Assembly: GCA_038532435.1 (NCBI GenBank) | Contig: JBCBAP010000125.1 | Coordinates: 1-5,144 of the forward strand | DNA: 5,144 bases | From: JBCBAP01 sp038532435 | Lineage (GTDB): Bacteria > Pseudomonadota > Alphaproteobacteria > Rhodobacterales > Rhodobacteraceae | Direction: 5' to 3' | In this document: positions 1-5,076 of the stretch, piece by piece | Position numbering within the stretch: the first letter of the stretch is position 1 | Layout: each line of letters opens with the position of its first letter | Translations under genes and position numbers: made by a program | The notes under the pieces: model-generated | Databases searched by the model: none | Seen by the model: only the letters and a program-made list of their open reading frames with translations | What the model was told of the DNA's origin: nothing

Positions 1-46
1 CGGCCGCACCGTCGGCGCAGGCGTCGTCTCCGCCATCATCGAGTAA
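1..46 (+). CDS. tuf: Elongation factor Tu, C-terminal end (partial)
   Basis: Only the last 14 codons and the TAA stop (44-46) are in the window; the first complete codon begins at base 2. They read GRTVGAGVVSAIIE, which matches the conserved end of domain 3 of bacterial EF-Tu (family pattern GRTVGAGVVxxI). EF-Tu is the cytoplasmic GTPase that delivers aminoacyl-tRNA to the ribosomal A site. The gene enters from the left edge, and a strong intrinsic terminator follows 22 nt after the stop, so this is the end of its transcription unit. A tuf gene upstream of the trnW-secE-nusG-rplK block is a common bacterial order, which supports the call. Whether the genome has a second tuf copy cannot be seen here. 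Confidence 0.93.
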   Translation, partial: GRTVGAGVVSAIIE

Positions 47-68
47 TCCTCGATAAAACGACTTCCGG

Positions 69-98
69 ACGCCGCGTTCTTCGGAGCGCGGCGTTTTT
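69..98 (+). terminator. Rho-independent terminator of tuf
   Basis: An 11-bp stem (69-79 with 84-94, one G-U pair) is closed by a C(UUCG)G tetraloop, an exceptionally stable loop type. It is followed directly by five T residues (94-98) and then CGTT. GC-rich stem, tight loop and U tract together are a textbook intrinsic terminator. It ends the tuf transcript and separates it from the genes downstream. Confidence 0.93.
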
Positions 99-199
99 CG
101 TTGTAGGGGGGCTTGGGCGGGGCGCGGAGGTCCGCTGACCGCCTGCGACATCCCGGGACGCGGTGCTGTCCGAACATCACCACCTTGCGGAAATTCGCT

Positions 200-228
200 T
201 TGCCTTCCCCCGCAATCCGCTAGATATT
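200..228 (+). promoter_or_regulatory. Weak candidate promoter for yaaA-zntB
   Basis: The 163 nt between the tuf terminator and yaaA must hold a promoter if the terminator is efficient. The best pair I see is TTGCCT (200-205) and GATATT (223-228), 17 nt apart. The -35 half matches the TTG core and the -10 matches 4 of 6 TATAAT positions. TAGATA at 221-226 is an alternative -10. The match is poor, and no OxyR or Fur operator was recognised by eye. Nothing else that I can name lies between 99 and 261. Confidence 0.22.
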
Positions 229-261
229 GTGCCGGAAACCGCAACCGAACGGGATACAGCC

Positions 262-1047
262 ATGCTTTCCGTCATCTCTCCTGCAAAGAACCTCAACTTC
301 GACCCGGTTGGCGTTCCGGCGACCGAGCCTGCTTTCTCGGCTGACGCGGTGCTGCTTGCGCGTGCCGCGGGTCGGCTGTCGAAGGCGCGGCTCAAGGCGA
401 TGATGGAGCTGTCCGACAGCCTCACCGATCTGAACTATCAGCGGTTCAAGGCGTTCGATGACGCGCCGGATCCCGGGCGGGTGAAACCTGCAGCGCTCGC
501 CTTCAATGGCGACACTTATCAGGGCCTCGCGTTCTCCGCGCTCACCCCGGCGGACATGGATTATGCACAGGCGCATCTGAGGATCCTGTCCGGCCTTTAT
601 GGCGTGTTGCGGCCCCTCGACGGGATCCAGCCCTACCGTCTGGAGATGGGGCGCCGGCTGAAGACGCGGCGGGGCGAAACGCTTTATGACTTCTGGCGCG
701 ACCGCATTGCCCGCACGCTCGATGCGCAGGCGGCGGCGATCGGTGCGAGCCATGTGGTCAACCTCGCCTCCATCGAGTATTTCACGGCGGCGCGGGAGCA
801 GGCGATGAAAACGCCCGTGATCCATCCGGTCTTCAAGGAGGATCGCGGCGGCGCGCTCAAGATCATCAGCTTCAACGTAAAGCGCGCGCGCGGCGCCATG
901 GCCCGCTACCTGGTCGAGACCCGGGCGCAAGGGCCGGAGGATCTTCTGTCCTTCGACCGGGACGGGTACGCGTACCGCCCCGACCTCTCCACGCCGCAGG
1001 CGCCGGTCTTCGTGCGATCAGAGGCGGTCACTCTGGCCGCGGAGTAG
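262..1047 (+). CDS. yaaA: Peroxide stress resistance protein YaaA (DUF328/UPF0246)
   Basis: The 261-residue product is close to the 258 residues of E. coli YaaA. Family landmarks are seen in order: MLSVISPAKNLNF at the N-terminus, LNYQRFKAF (57-65), AFNGDTYQGL (80-89), HLRILSGLYGVLRPLD (105-120) with PYRLEMG (124-130), LYDFW (141-145), VNLASIEYF (166-174), PVFKEDRGG (189-197), KIISFNVKRARGAMARYL (200-217) and a final GYAY...VFVR. In E. coli, YaaA is a cytoplasmic, OxyR-induced protein that limits unincorporated iron and so damage during H2O2 stress; a DNA-binding fold has also been reported. The ATG at 262 is chosen because the family begins exactly there. An in-frame GTG at 163 would add 33 residues with no family counterpart. 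Its SD is weak (GGGA, 251-254). The stop abuts the ATG of the next gene, implying a two-gene operon with translational coupling. Confidence 0.93.
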   Translation: MLSVISPAKNLNFDPVGVPATEPAFSADAVLLARAAGRLSKARLKAMMELSDSLTDLNYQRFKAFDDAPDPGRVKPAALAFNGDTYQGLAFSALTPADMDYAQAHLRILSGLYGVLRPLDGIQPYRLEMGRRLKTRRGETLYDFWRDRIARTLDAQAAAIGASHVVNLASIEYFTAAREQAMKTPVIHPVFKEDRGGALKIISFNVKRARGAMARYLVETRAQGPEDLLSFDRDGYAYRPDLSTPQAPVFVRSEAVTLAAE

Positions 1048-1959
1048 ATGGCGGCAATCCTCTTTCACGAGGCGGTTGCGGCGCCGGGGCACGGGGGCTG
1101 GACCCATTTCGATGGGACATCCCGCGACGTCGAAACGGCCCTAACGGACGTGCTCGAGGGTCTTGATCCGGTGGTCGGGGAGGCTCTGCTGGCCGCCGAG
1201 ACCCGCCCGAGGGTCACGCCGATCGGCGACGGCGCGATCGTGATCCTGCGGGGCGTCAACCTCAATGCGGACGCCGATCCGGAGGACATGGTCTCCCTGC
1301 GTATCTGGATCGACGCGGAGCGGATCGTCAGCGTGCAGCTTCGCCAGTTGCGCGCAGTTCAGGACACGAGGGACCGGTTGGTCCGCACGGGCGGGACGAG
1401 CGGCGCTGTCCTCGCCACGCTGGTTCAGTGCCTGGCGGAACGGATGGAGGCAACGCTCGGCGCTCTCGACGATGCGGCGCTTTCGGTCGAAGAGAGGGTT
1501 ATCGCCGAGGATGCACGGGACCTGCGCCGCCAGATCGTCGAGTTGCGGCGGCGGGCGATCCTTCTGCGCCGCTTTCTCGCGCCCCAGCGGGAAGCGATCT
1601 CGGCCCTTCAGAATGCGGGCCTGAGCTGGATCATCCAGAGCGACCGGCGCAGCCTCAACGAAACCGGTGATCGGCTCTTGCGGTATGTGGAGGATCTCGA
1701 TGCACTGCGCGACCGGTTGCAGGTTGCCAAGGACGAGCTTGCCAACCTGCAGGCAGAGCGGCTGAACCGGAACCTCTACCTCCTTGCCATCATCTCCGCG
1801 ATTTTCCTGCCGTTGGGGTTCCTAACGGGGCTTTTGGGTGTGAATGTGGGGGGCATTCCGGGGACGGAGTCCGCCGGGGCCTTCTGGCTCGTGAGCGGTG
1901 GCCTTGCCCTGCTCGCGGTGGGGCAGGTGGTCCTGTTGCGCTGGTTGCGCTGGTTTTGA
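1048..1959 (+). CDS. zntB: ZntB-type CorA-superfamily divalent metal transporter
   Basis: A 303-residue inner-membrane protein with the ZntB layout: a long cytoplasmic N-terminal funnel (about 1-240), then two helices, TM1 at about 242-263 and TM2 at about 276-299. TM1 is followed by GVNVGGIPG (264-272), the ZntB form of the CorA-family GMN signature, with Val in place of Met as is usual in this subfamily. Other ZntB landmarks are ETRPRV (51-56), the coiled long helix with RRQIVELRRR (160-169) and RRFLAPQRE (174-182). E. coli ZntB (327 residues) is a homopentamer, first described as a Zn2+ exporter and later as a proton-driven Zn2+ importer; the substrate here is inferred. The ATG directly follows the yaaA stop (TAG-ATG), with only a short GGAG (1041-1044) ahead, so translation probably depends on yaaA ribosomes. 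Mg2+ or Co2+ transport is possible but less likely given the GVN motif. Confidence 0.88.
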   Translation: MAAILFHEAVAAPGHGGWTHFDGTSRDVETALTDVLEGLDPVVGEALLAAETRPRVTPIGDGAIVILRGVNLNADADPEDMVSLRIWIDAERIVSVQLRQLRAVQDTRDRLVRTGGTSGAVLATLVQCLAERMEATLGALDDAALSVEERVIAEDARDLRRQIVELRRRAILLRRFLAPQREAISALQNAGLSWIIQSDRRSLNETGDRLLRYVEDLDALRDRLQVAKDELANLQAERLNRNLYLLAIISAIFLPLGFLTGLLGVNVGGIPGTESAGAFWLVSGGLALLAVGQVVLLRWLRWF

Positions 1960-1971
1960 CGCCCGGCGGGC

Positions 1972-2000
1972 TTGCGCTCACCCCGATCAACGAGTATCTC
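1972..2000 (+). promoter_or_regulatory. Candidate promoter for trnW-secE
   Basis: TTGCGC (1972-1977) and TATCTC (1995-2000) are 17 nt apart. Initiation would fall near 2007, about 15 nt before the mature tRNA 5' end, which is a sensible placement. The -10 keeps the TAT start but lacks the final T, as many alphaproteobacterial promoters do. A small GCCC/GGGC hairpin (1961-1971) overlaps its upstream edge and may be a weak end signal for zntB, but it has no T tract. This is a by-eye call only. Confidence 0.35.
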
Positions 2001-2021
2001 ACCCCAGCCGGAGCGGCGTGA

Positions 2022-2097
2022 AGGGGTGTAGCTCAGTTGGTAGAGCATCGGTCTCCAAAACCGAGGGCCGGGGGTTCGAGTCCCTCCGCCCCTGCCA
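2022..2097 (+). tRNA. trnW: tRNA-Trp (anticodon CCA)
   Basis: A complete 76-nt cloverleaf. The acceptor stem is 2022-2028 with 2087-2093 (one U-G pair); D arm 2031-2046; anticodon stem 2048-2052 with 2060-2064 around the loop CTCCAAA, with anticodon CCA at 2055-2057; variable region 2065-2069; T arm 2070-2086 with loop TTCGAGT. The discriminator base is G73, as expected for bacterial tRNA-Trp, and the 3' CCA is encoded (2095-2097). It reads UGG codons. The gene ends 29 nt before the secE ATG with no terminator between, so it is probably excised from a longer trnW-secE-nusG transcript. A trnW-secE pairing is widespread in bacteria. Confidence 0.97.
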
Positions 2098-2126
2098 GTT
2101 CCGGCCCGTGATCAAGGGGAAAGCAC

Positions 2127-2318
2127 ATGGCCAATCCGTTCCAGTTCATGCAGCAGGTGCGCGGCGAAGTGGCGAAGGTCGTCTGGCCGACGCGGCAGGA
2201 GACGTTGCTGACGACCGCGATGGTGTTCGTCATGGCGACGCTGGCCGCTCTCTTCTTTTTCCTGATCGACCAGATCATTTCGTTCGGGCTTGAGACAATT
2301 CTGTCCGCCGCCTCTTGA
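2127..2318 (+). CDS. secE: Preprotein translocase subunit SecE
   Basis: The 63-residue product is the short, single-helix form of SecE found in most bacteria (E. coli has a longer three-helix form). An amphipathic N-terminal segment leads into EVAKVVWPTRQET (14-26), the conserved cytoplasmic hinge with the invariant W-P, then one membrane helix at about 29-53. SecE clamps SecY in the SecYEG export channel of the inner membrane. The purine-rich AAGGGGA (2114-2120) lies 6 nt before the ATG. It is placed between trnW and nusG, the near-universal secE-nusG pairing. The C-terminus is short and ends ETILSAAS. Nothing is unusual. Confidence 0.96.
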   Translation: MANPFQFMQQVRGEVAKVVWPTRQETLLTTAMVFVMATLAALFFFLIDQIISFGLETILSAAS

Positions 2319-2463
2319 TCTTGCCCGGGCGCGGGGGTACACGCCTCAAACTTCCCACAGCATGGCGCGCAGGACGATTCGTTGAGCGCGCCTGATTGCG
2401 TTTTCGGGAACTGGAATTCCGGGTCGGATGCGACCCCAAGACGACTGAGGATACGGGGCAGCA
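2319..2463 (+). other. secE-nusG spacer with two hairpins
   Basis: This 145-nt gap is long for a gene pair that is usually close. It holds an inverted repeat GGCGCGC (2364-2370) / GCGCGCC (2386-2392) with a 15-nt loop, and a compact hairpin GGGTCG-GATG-CGACCC (2421-2436). A TTTT run (2401-2404) begins 8 nt after the first stem, too far for a normal intrinsic terminator. I find no convincing open reading frame. TTGATC (2315-2320) and TACACG (2338-2343), 17 nt apart, form only a marginal promoter. The spacer ends in the nusG ribosome-binding region (GAGG at 2447-2450 or GGGG at 2455-2458). Confidence 0.5.
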
Positions 2464-2997
2464 ATGGCAGCGCGGTGGTACACGGTTCACGTCCTTTCGA
2501 ACTTCGAAAAGAAGGTGGCCGAGTCGATCATGGAGCAGGTGGCCCAGCACGGCCTCGAAGACGAGATCACGCAGGTGCTCGTCCCGACCGAGGAAGTGGT
2601 GGAGATCCGCAAGGGCAAGAAGGTGCAGACCGAGAAGCGCTTCATGCCAGGCTACGTGCTTGTGAACATGGAGATGACCGACCGGGCCTACCACCTCGTG
2701 AATGACACGAACCGAGTGACCGGCTTCCTCGGCCCGCAGGGCAAGCCGACGCCGCTGCGTCAGGCGGAGGTGGACCGGATCGTCAACCAGGTTCAGGAGG
2801 GGATCGAACGGCCGCGGTCGCTCATCACCTTCGAGACTGGCGAACAGATCACCGTCACCGACGGTCCGTTCGAAGGCTTTGCCGGGATGGTGGAAGAGGT
2901 GGATGAGGAGAACAGCCGCCTGAAGGTCACCGTCTCGATCTTTGGCCGGGCCACCCCGGTCGAACTGGAGTACGCGCAGGTTCGCAAGGGCGAATAG
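2464..2997 (+). CDS. nusG: Transcription termination/antitermination factor NusG
   Basis: The 177-residue product is the usual NusG length (181 in E. coli). The N-terminal NGN domain (about 1-110) begins RWYTVHVLSNFEKKVAESI (4-22) and contains VPTEEVVEIRKGKK (40-53) and the PGYVLV motif (62-67); it binds the clamp helices of RNA polymerase. After a linker, the KOW domain (about 126-177) has the loop DGPFEGFAG (133-141) and the strand-rich SRLKVTVSIFGRATPVEL (151-168), the face that contacts Rho or ribosomal protein S10. NusG suppresses pausing, supports Rho-dependent termination and couples transcription to translation. The ATG at 2464 fits the family N-terminus; the SD is modest. The gene lies between secE and rplK, with leaders rather than terminators on both sides. 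Confidence 0.97.
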   Translation: MAARWYTVHVLSNFEKKVAESIMEQVAQHGLEDEITQVLVPTEEVVEIRKGKKVQTEKRFMPGYVLVNMEMTDRAYHLVNDTNRVTGFLGPQGKPTPLRQAEVDRIVNQVQEGIERPRSLITFETGEQITVTDGPFEGFAGMVEEVDEENSRLKVTVSIFGRATPVELEYAQVRKGE

Positions 2998-3007
2998 GCG
3001 CGCAAGC

Positions 3008-3048
3008 TGTGGGAGGCGAGGGCGGCGCGCCGTCCGGACCGGACCACA
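3008..3048 (+). promoter_or_regulatory. Candidate L1-binding leader of rplK-rplA
   Basis: The RNA can fold as an outer stem UGUGG/CCACA (3008-3012 with 3044-3048), an asymmetric internal loop, a GG/CC pair (3015-3016 with 3039-3040), a second internal loop, and a 6-bp hairpin GGGCGG-CGCG-CCGUCC (3020-3035). GUGGGAGGC (3009-3017) and the closing ACCAC resemble, from memory, the base of the L1-binding region of 23S rRNA (helices 76-77). Similar GTGGGAG...ACCACATCACG elements precede rplK in other phyla. L1 is known to repress the L11-L1 mRNA by binding a 23S-like site in its leader. Fold and position are seen directly; binding is inferred. Confidence 0.6.
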
Positions 3049-3059
3049 TCACGACCGAA

Positions 3060-3083
3060 GCCCACGGGTCGCGACCCAAGGGC
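3060..3083 (+). other. Hairpin between the L1-type leader and the rplK ribosome-binding site
   Basis: GCCC (3060-3063) pairs with GGGC (3080-3083), and the perfect 12-bp palindrome GGGTCGCGACCC (3066-3077) forms the inner stem with loop CGCG. An AC/AA internal loop separates the two stems. It ends 10 nt before the strong rplK SD (AAGGAGG, 3094-3100) and has no T tract, so it is not a terminator. It may be part of the translational control fold, or a DNA site, given the palindrome. Confidence 0.5.
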
Positions 3084-3105
3084 GTGAGAAAGCAAGGAGG
3101 CCATC

Positions 3106-3534
3106 ATGGCCAAGAAAGTTGCCGGGACGCTGAAGCTTCAGGTCCCCGCCGGTAAGGCAAACCCCTCCCCGCCCGTAGGCCCTGCGCTGGGTCAGCGCGG
3201 GATCAACATCATGGAATTCTGCAAGGCGTTCAACGCGAAGACGCAGGAGATGGAAGTTGGCGCACCCTGCCCGACGATCATCACCTATTATGTCGACAAG
3301 TCCTTCACGATGGACATCAAGACGCCGCCCGCCTCCTACTACCTCAAGAAGGCGGCGAAGCTGAAGTCCGCAGCAAAACTGCCGGGCAAGGAAACCGTCG
3401 GCTCCGTCACTGCCAAGCAGGTGCGTGAGATCGCGGAAGCCAAGATGCAGGATCTCAACGCCAACGATATCGAAGGCGCGATGCAGATCATTCTGGGCTC
3501 CGCCCGCTCGATGGGTATCGAGGTGAAAGGGTAA
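3106..3534 (+). CDS. rplK: 50S ribosomal protein L11
   Basis: The 142-residue product has exactly the E. coli length. The N-terminal domain (about 1-70) carries the proline-rich PAGKANPSPPVGPALGQRG (14-32) and NIMEFCKAFN (34-43), the face that with 23S rRNA forms the thiostrepton/GTPase-associated centre. The C-terminal RNA-binding domain (about 75-142) ends in the L11 signature running through NANDIEGAMQ to GSARSMGIEV (131-140). L11 organises the stalk base and, in the stringent response, lets RelA sense uncharged tRNA. A strong SD (AAGGAGG, 3094-3100) lies 5 nt before the ATG, and the 108-nt leader holds the candidate L1 control element. rplA starts 3 nt after the stop. Confidence 0.98.
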   Translation: MAKKVAGTLKLQVPAGKANPSPPVGPALGQRGINIMEFCKAFNAKTQEMEVGAPCPTIITYYVDKSFTMDIKTPPASYYLKKAAKLKSAAKLPGKETVGSVTAKQVREIAEAKMQDLNANDIEGAMQIILGSARSMGIEVKG

Positions 3535-3537
3535 GTC

Positions 3538-4236
3538 ATGGCGAAGATTGCAAAACGCACAAAGGCTGCCCGGAGCACTGTCGAGGGCAAGTCCAACCTG
3601 TCGATCGAGGAGGCGGTGTCGCTGGTGAAGTCCAACGCGACCGCCAAGTTCGACGAGACGATCGAGATCGCAATGAACCTCGGCGTCGACCCGCGCCACG
3701 CGGACCAGATGGTCCGTGGTGTCGTCGCCCTGCCGAACGGCACTGGCAAGACCGTGCGCGTCGCCGTTTTCGCCCGCGGGCCGAAAGCGGAAGAGGCGCA
3801 GGAGGCGGGCGCGGACATCGTCGGTGCAGAGGACCTGATGGAAACCATCCAGGGCGGCACCATCGAGTTCGACCGTTGCATCGCGACGCCGGACATGATG
3901 CCGATCGTGGGACGCCTGGGTAAGATCCTCGGCCCCCGCAACCTGATGCCGAACCCCCGGGTCGGCACCGTGACCATGGACGTCAAGCAGGCGGTTCAGG
4001 ACGCGAAGGGCGGGCAGGTCCAGTTCAAGGCTGAGAAGGCCGGTGTCGTCCACGCAGGTGTCGGCAAGGCATCCTTCGAAGAGGCGAAGATCGTCGAAAA
4101 CGTGAAGGCCTTCGTCGATGCAGTGAACAAGGCGAAGCCCTCCGGCGCGAAGGGCACGTATATGAAGTCGATCTCGCTTGCCTCCACCATGGGGCCGGGC
4201 GTGACCATCGACGTGGCGGGCGCGACCGCCGAGTAA
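3538..4236 (+). CDS. rplA: 50S ribosomal protein L1
   Basis: The 232-residue product compares with 234 in E. coli. Domain I is formed by both ends and domain II by the middle. The family signature lies at 119-142, with GRLGKILGPRNLMPNP (125-140) followed by RVGTVT. It has Asn where E. coli has Gly (GPRGLMPNP), a variant I associate with alphaproteobacteria. Other landmarks are FDETIEIAMNLGVDPRHADQ (38-57) and KGTYMKSISLASTMGPG (205-221), near the C-terminus, which contacts RNA. L1 forms the mobile stalk that moves deacylated tRNA out of the E site and is the known feedback repressor of the L11-L1 mRNA. The ATG is 3 nt past the rplK stop, with its SD-like AAAGGG inside the end of rplK, so the two are translationally coupled. 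Confidence 0.98.
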   Translation: MAKIAKRTKAARSTVEGKSNLSIEEAVSLVKSNATAKFDETIEIAMNLGVDPRHADQMVRGVVALPNGTGKTVRVAVFARGPKAEEAQEAGADIVGAEDLMETIQGGTIEFDRCIATPDMMPIVGRLGKILGPRNLMPNPRVGTVTMDVKQAVQDAKGGQVQFKAEKAGVVHAGVGKASFEEAKIVENVKAFVDAVNKAKPSGAKGTYMKSISLASTMGPGVTIDVAGATAE

Positions 4237-4244
4237 ACCGAGAT

Positions 4245-4331
4245 CCCCCGGCGAGAGCCGGGGGTGTTCAGAAAGCGGGCTCGCCCGCTTTCATCCGTCC
4301 GAGACGGTGGGTGGTCGGCGATCTGGCCGAC
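4245..4331 (+). other. Row of four hairpins between rplA and rplJ (possible attenuator or processing region)
   Basis: Four consecutive perfect stems begin 9 nt after the rplA stop. (1) 8 bp, 4245-4252 with 4257-4264, loop GAGA (GNRA type). (2) 9 bp, 4271-4279 with 4284-4292, loop CTCG, arms ending GAAAGC/GCTTTC. (3) 5 bp, 4295-4299 with 4303-4307. (4) 6 bp, 4314-4319 with 4326-4331. Stem 2 has only a three-T run inside its 3' arm and stem 1 none, so neither is a classical strong terminator. Partial termination, 3'-end protection of rplKA mRNA, or RNase cleavage separating the L11 and L10 units are all possible. The stems are seen directly; the role is inferred. Confidence 0.6.
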
Positions 4332-4370
4332 AGTAAACCCTGCCATAGACGGGGACAGGATCAGGATCAA

Positions 4371-4489
4371 AGCCTTCGGGCGGCGGTTTTGGCTGGTCTC
4401 CGGACGGGACCCGAGACGGGGCAGGGGCCTTGGCCGCTCTCCCGAAATTGAGCCGGTGGGGTTTGCCCTGCCAAACTTGGAGTGAAACT
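4371..4489 (+). promoter_or_regulatory. Candidate L10(L12)-binding leader of rplJL
   Basis: This structured RNA runs up to the rplJ start. It shows AGCC/GGCT (4371-4374 with 4391-4394) with a small GCC-UUCG-GGC alternative, a GTCTC/GAGAC hairpin (4396-4400 with 4413-4417), and a 3' hairpin GGTGGGG-TTTG-CCCTGCC (4455-4472, two G-U pairs). The 3' arm of that last hairpin can instead pair perfectly with GGCAGGG at 4420-4426. The SD GGAG (4479-4482) follows 6 nt later. In well-studied bacteria, L10 complexed with L12 binds a kink-turn in the rplJ leader and blocks translation; the position and alternative folds agree with that. No clear promoter was found; CTGGCC (4323-4328) with a CATAGA-like -10 near 4344 is too weak to call. 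Confidence 0.55.
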
Positions 4490-5005
4490 GTGGATAGAGC
4501 CCAAAAAGAAGCAGTGGTCGCGGAACTCGGCCAAATCTTCGCGGACTCTGGTGTCGTCGTGGTGTCTCACTACGCCGGTCTCACGGTTGCCGAAATGACA
4601 GCGTTCCGCGCTACCGTCCGTGAGGCCGGTGGTAAGGTGCGCGTCGCCAAGAACAGGCTCGCCAAAATCGCACTCGAAGGCCACCCCGCCGCAGGCATGG
4701 GTGACCTTCTCACGGGCATGACGGTTCTCGCCTATTCGGAGGACCCCGTCGCGGCAGCGAAAGCTGTCGAGGATTTCGCCAAGAGCAACGACAAGCTCGA
4801 GGTGATTGGCGGGGCCATGGGCGAAACCGTGCTCGATGCGGCCGGTGTGAAGGCTGTGGCGGCGATGCCGTCCCGCGAGGAGCTCATTGCTTCCATCGTG
4901 GGCTGCATCGGTGCTCCGGCATCCAACATCGCCGGCGCGATTGGCGCACCTGCTTCGAACATCGCGGGCATTCTTTCGACTTTGGAAGAGCGCGAGGCGG
5001 CGTAA
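4490..5005 (+). CDS. rplJ: 50S ribosomal protein L10
   Basis: The 171-residue product compares with 165 in E. coli. The start is the GTG at 4490, giving MDRAQKEAVVAELGQIF, the usual alphaproteobacterial N-terminus. It has GGAG (4479-4482) at 7-nt spacing. A TTG at 4430 would add 20 residues translated from the leader and is rejected. The globular rRNA-binding domain (about 1-130) holds HYAGLTVAEM (27-36), VAKNRLAKIAL (52-62) and LLTGMTVLAYSEDP (73-86). The C-terminal part includes a doubled 11-residue segment (140-161) and then a charged tail; in the family this long helix carries the L12 dimers. L10 anchors the L12 stalk to L11 and 23S rRNA and represses its own mRNA as the L10-L12 complex. 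Confidence 0.97.
   Translation: MDRAQKEAVVAELGQIFADSGVVVVSHYAGLTVAEMTAFRATVREAGGKVRVAKNRLAKIALEGHPAAGMGDLLTGMTVLAYSEDPVAAAKAVEDFAKSNDKLEVIGGAMGETVLDAAGVKAVAAMPSREELIASIVGCIGAPASNIAGAIGAPASNIAGILSTLEEREAA
4907..4972 (+). repeat. 33-bp tandem duplication inside rplJ (11-residue protein repeat)
   Basis: Two adjacent 33-bp units (4907-4939, 4940-4972) encode IGAPASNIAGA and IGAPASNIAGI, identical in 10 of 11 residues. By my count, 10 of 33 bases differ; the 7 differences in the first ten codons are all third-position and silent. So the protein repeat is kept while the DNA has diverged, which points to an old duplication under selection. It lies at or just before the C-terminal helix that binds L12 dimers. 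Confidence 0.85.
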
Positions 5006-5076
5006 GGCAATGGATGAGATCGGTGCAGAGCGAAATCGCACGCATCGGACAGAACAACTGATCTAGGAACTGAACA

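Noticed and set aside
163..261. In-frame GTG at 163 that would lengthen YaaA by 33 residues
   Set aside because: The family begins with M-L-x-V-I-S-P-A-K, which starts at the ATG at 262. The extension has no family counterpart, and no SD was seen ahead of the GTG.
1961..1971. GCCC-GGC-GGGC hairpin after zntB as a terminator
   Set aside because: The stem is only 4 bp with a 3-nt loop and is not followed by a T tract.
2022..2097. tRNA gene as an integration (att) site for a mobile element
   Set aside because: No integrase gene is present, I saw no direct repeat of the tRNA 3' end in the window, and the flanking secE is in its normal place.
1898..2293. Plus-strand open frame running from the end of zntB through the tRNA into secE
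   Set aside because: It crosses a complete tRNA gene and overlaps secE in another frame, so it cannot be a real gene.
2315..2343. Possible promoter for nusG (TTGATC, 17 nt, TACACG)
   Set aside because: It overlaps the secE stop and the -10 matches only three positions; too weak to list as a feature.
3049..4053. Long minus-strand open frame (334 codons) opposite rplK and rplA
   Set aside because: It lies antisense to two certain ribosomal protein genes, has a His/Arg/Asp-rich composition typical of reverse frames of GC-rich genes, and shows no recognisable domain.
4430..4489. In-frame TTG at 4430 extending L10 upstream
   Set aside because: The added 20 residues are translated from the structured leader. 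The GTG at 4490 has a proper SD and gives the standard MDRAQKE start.
4367..5041. Minus-strand open frame (224 codons) opposite rplJ
   Set aside because: It is antisense to a certain gene and its leader, with no domain, no conserved motif and a biased composition, so it is a shadow frame.
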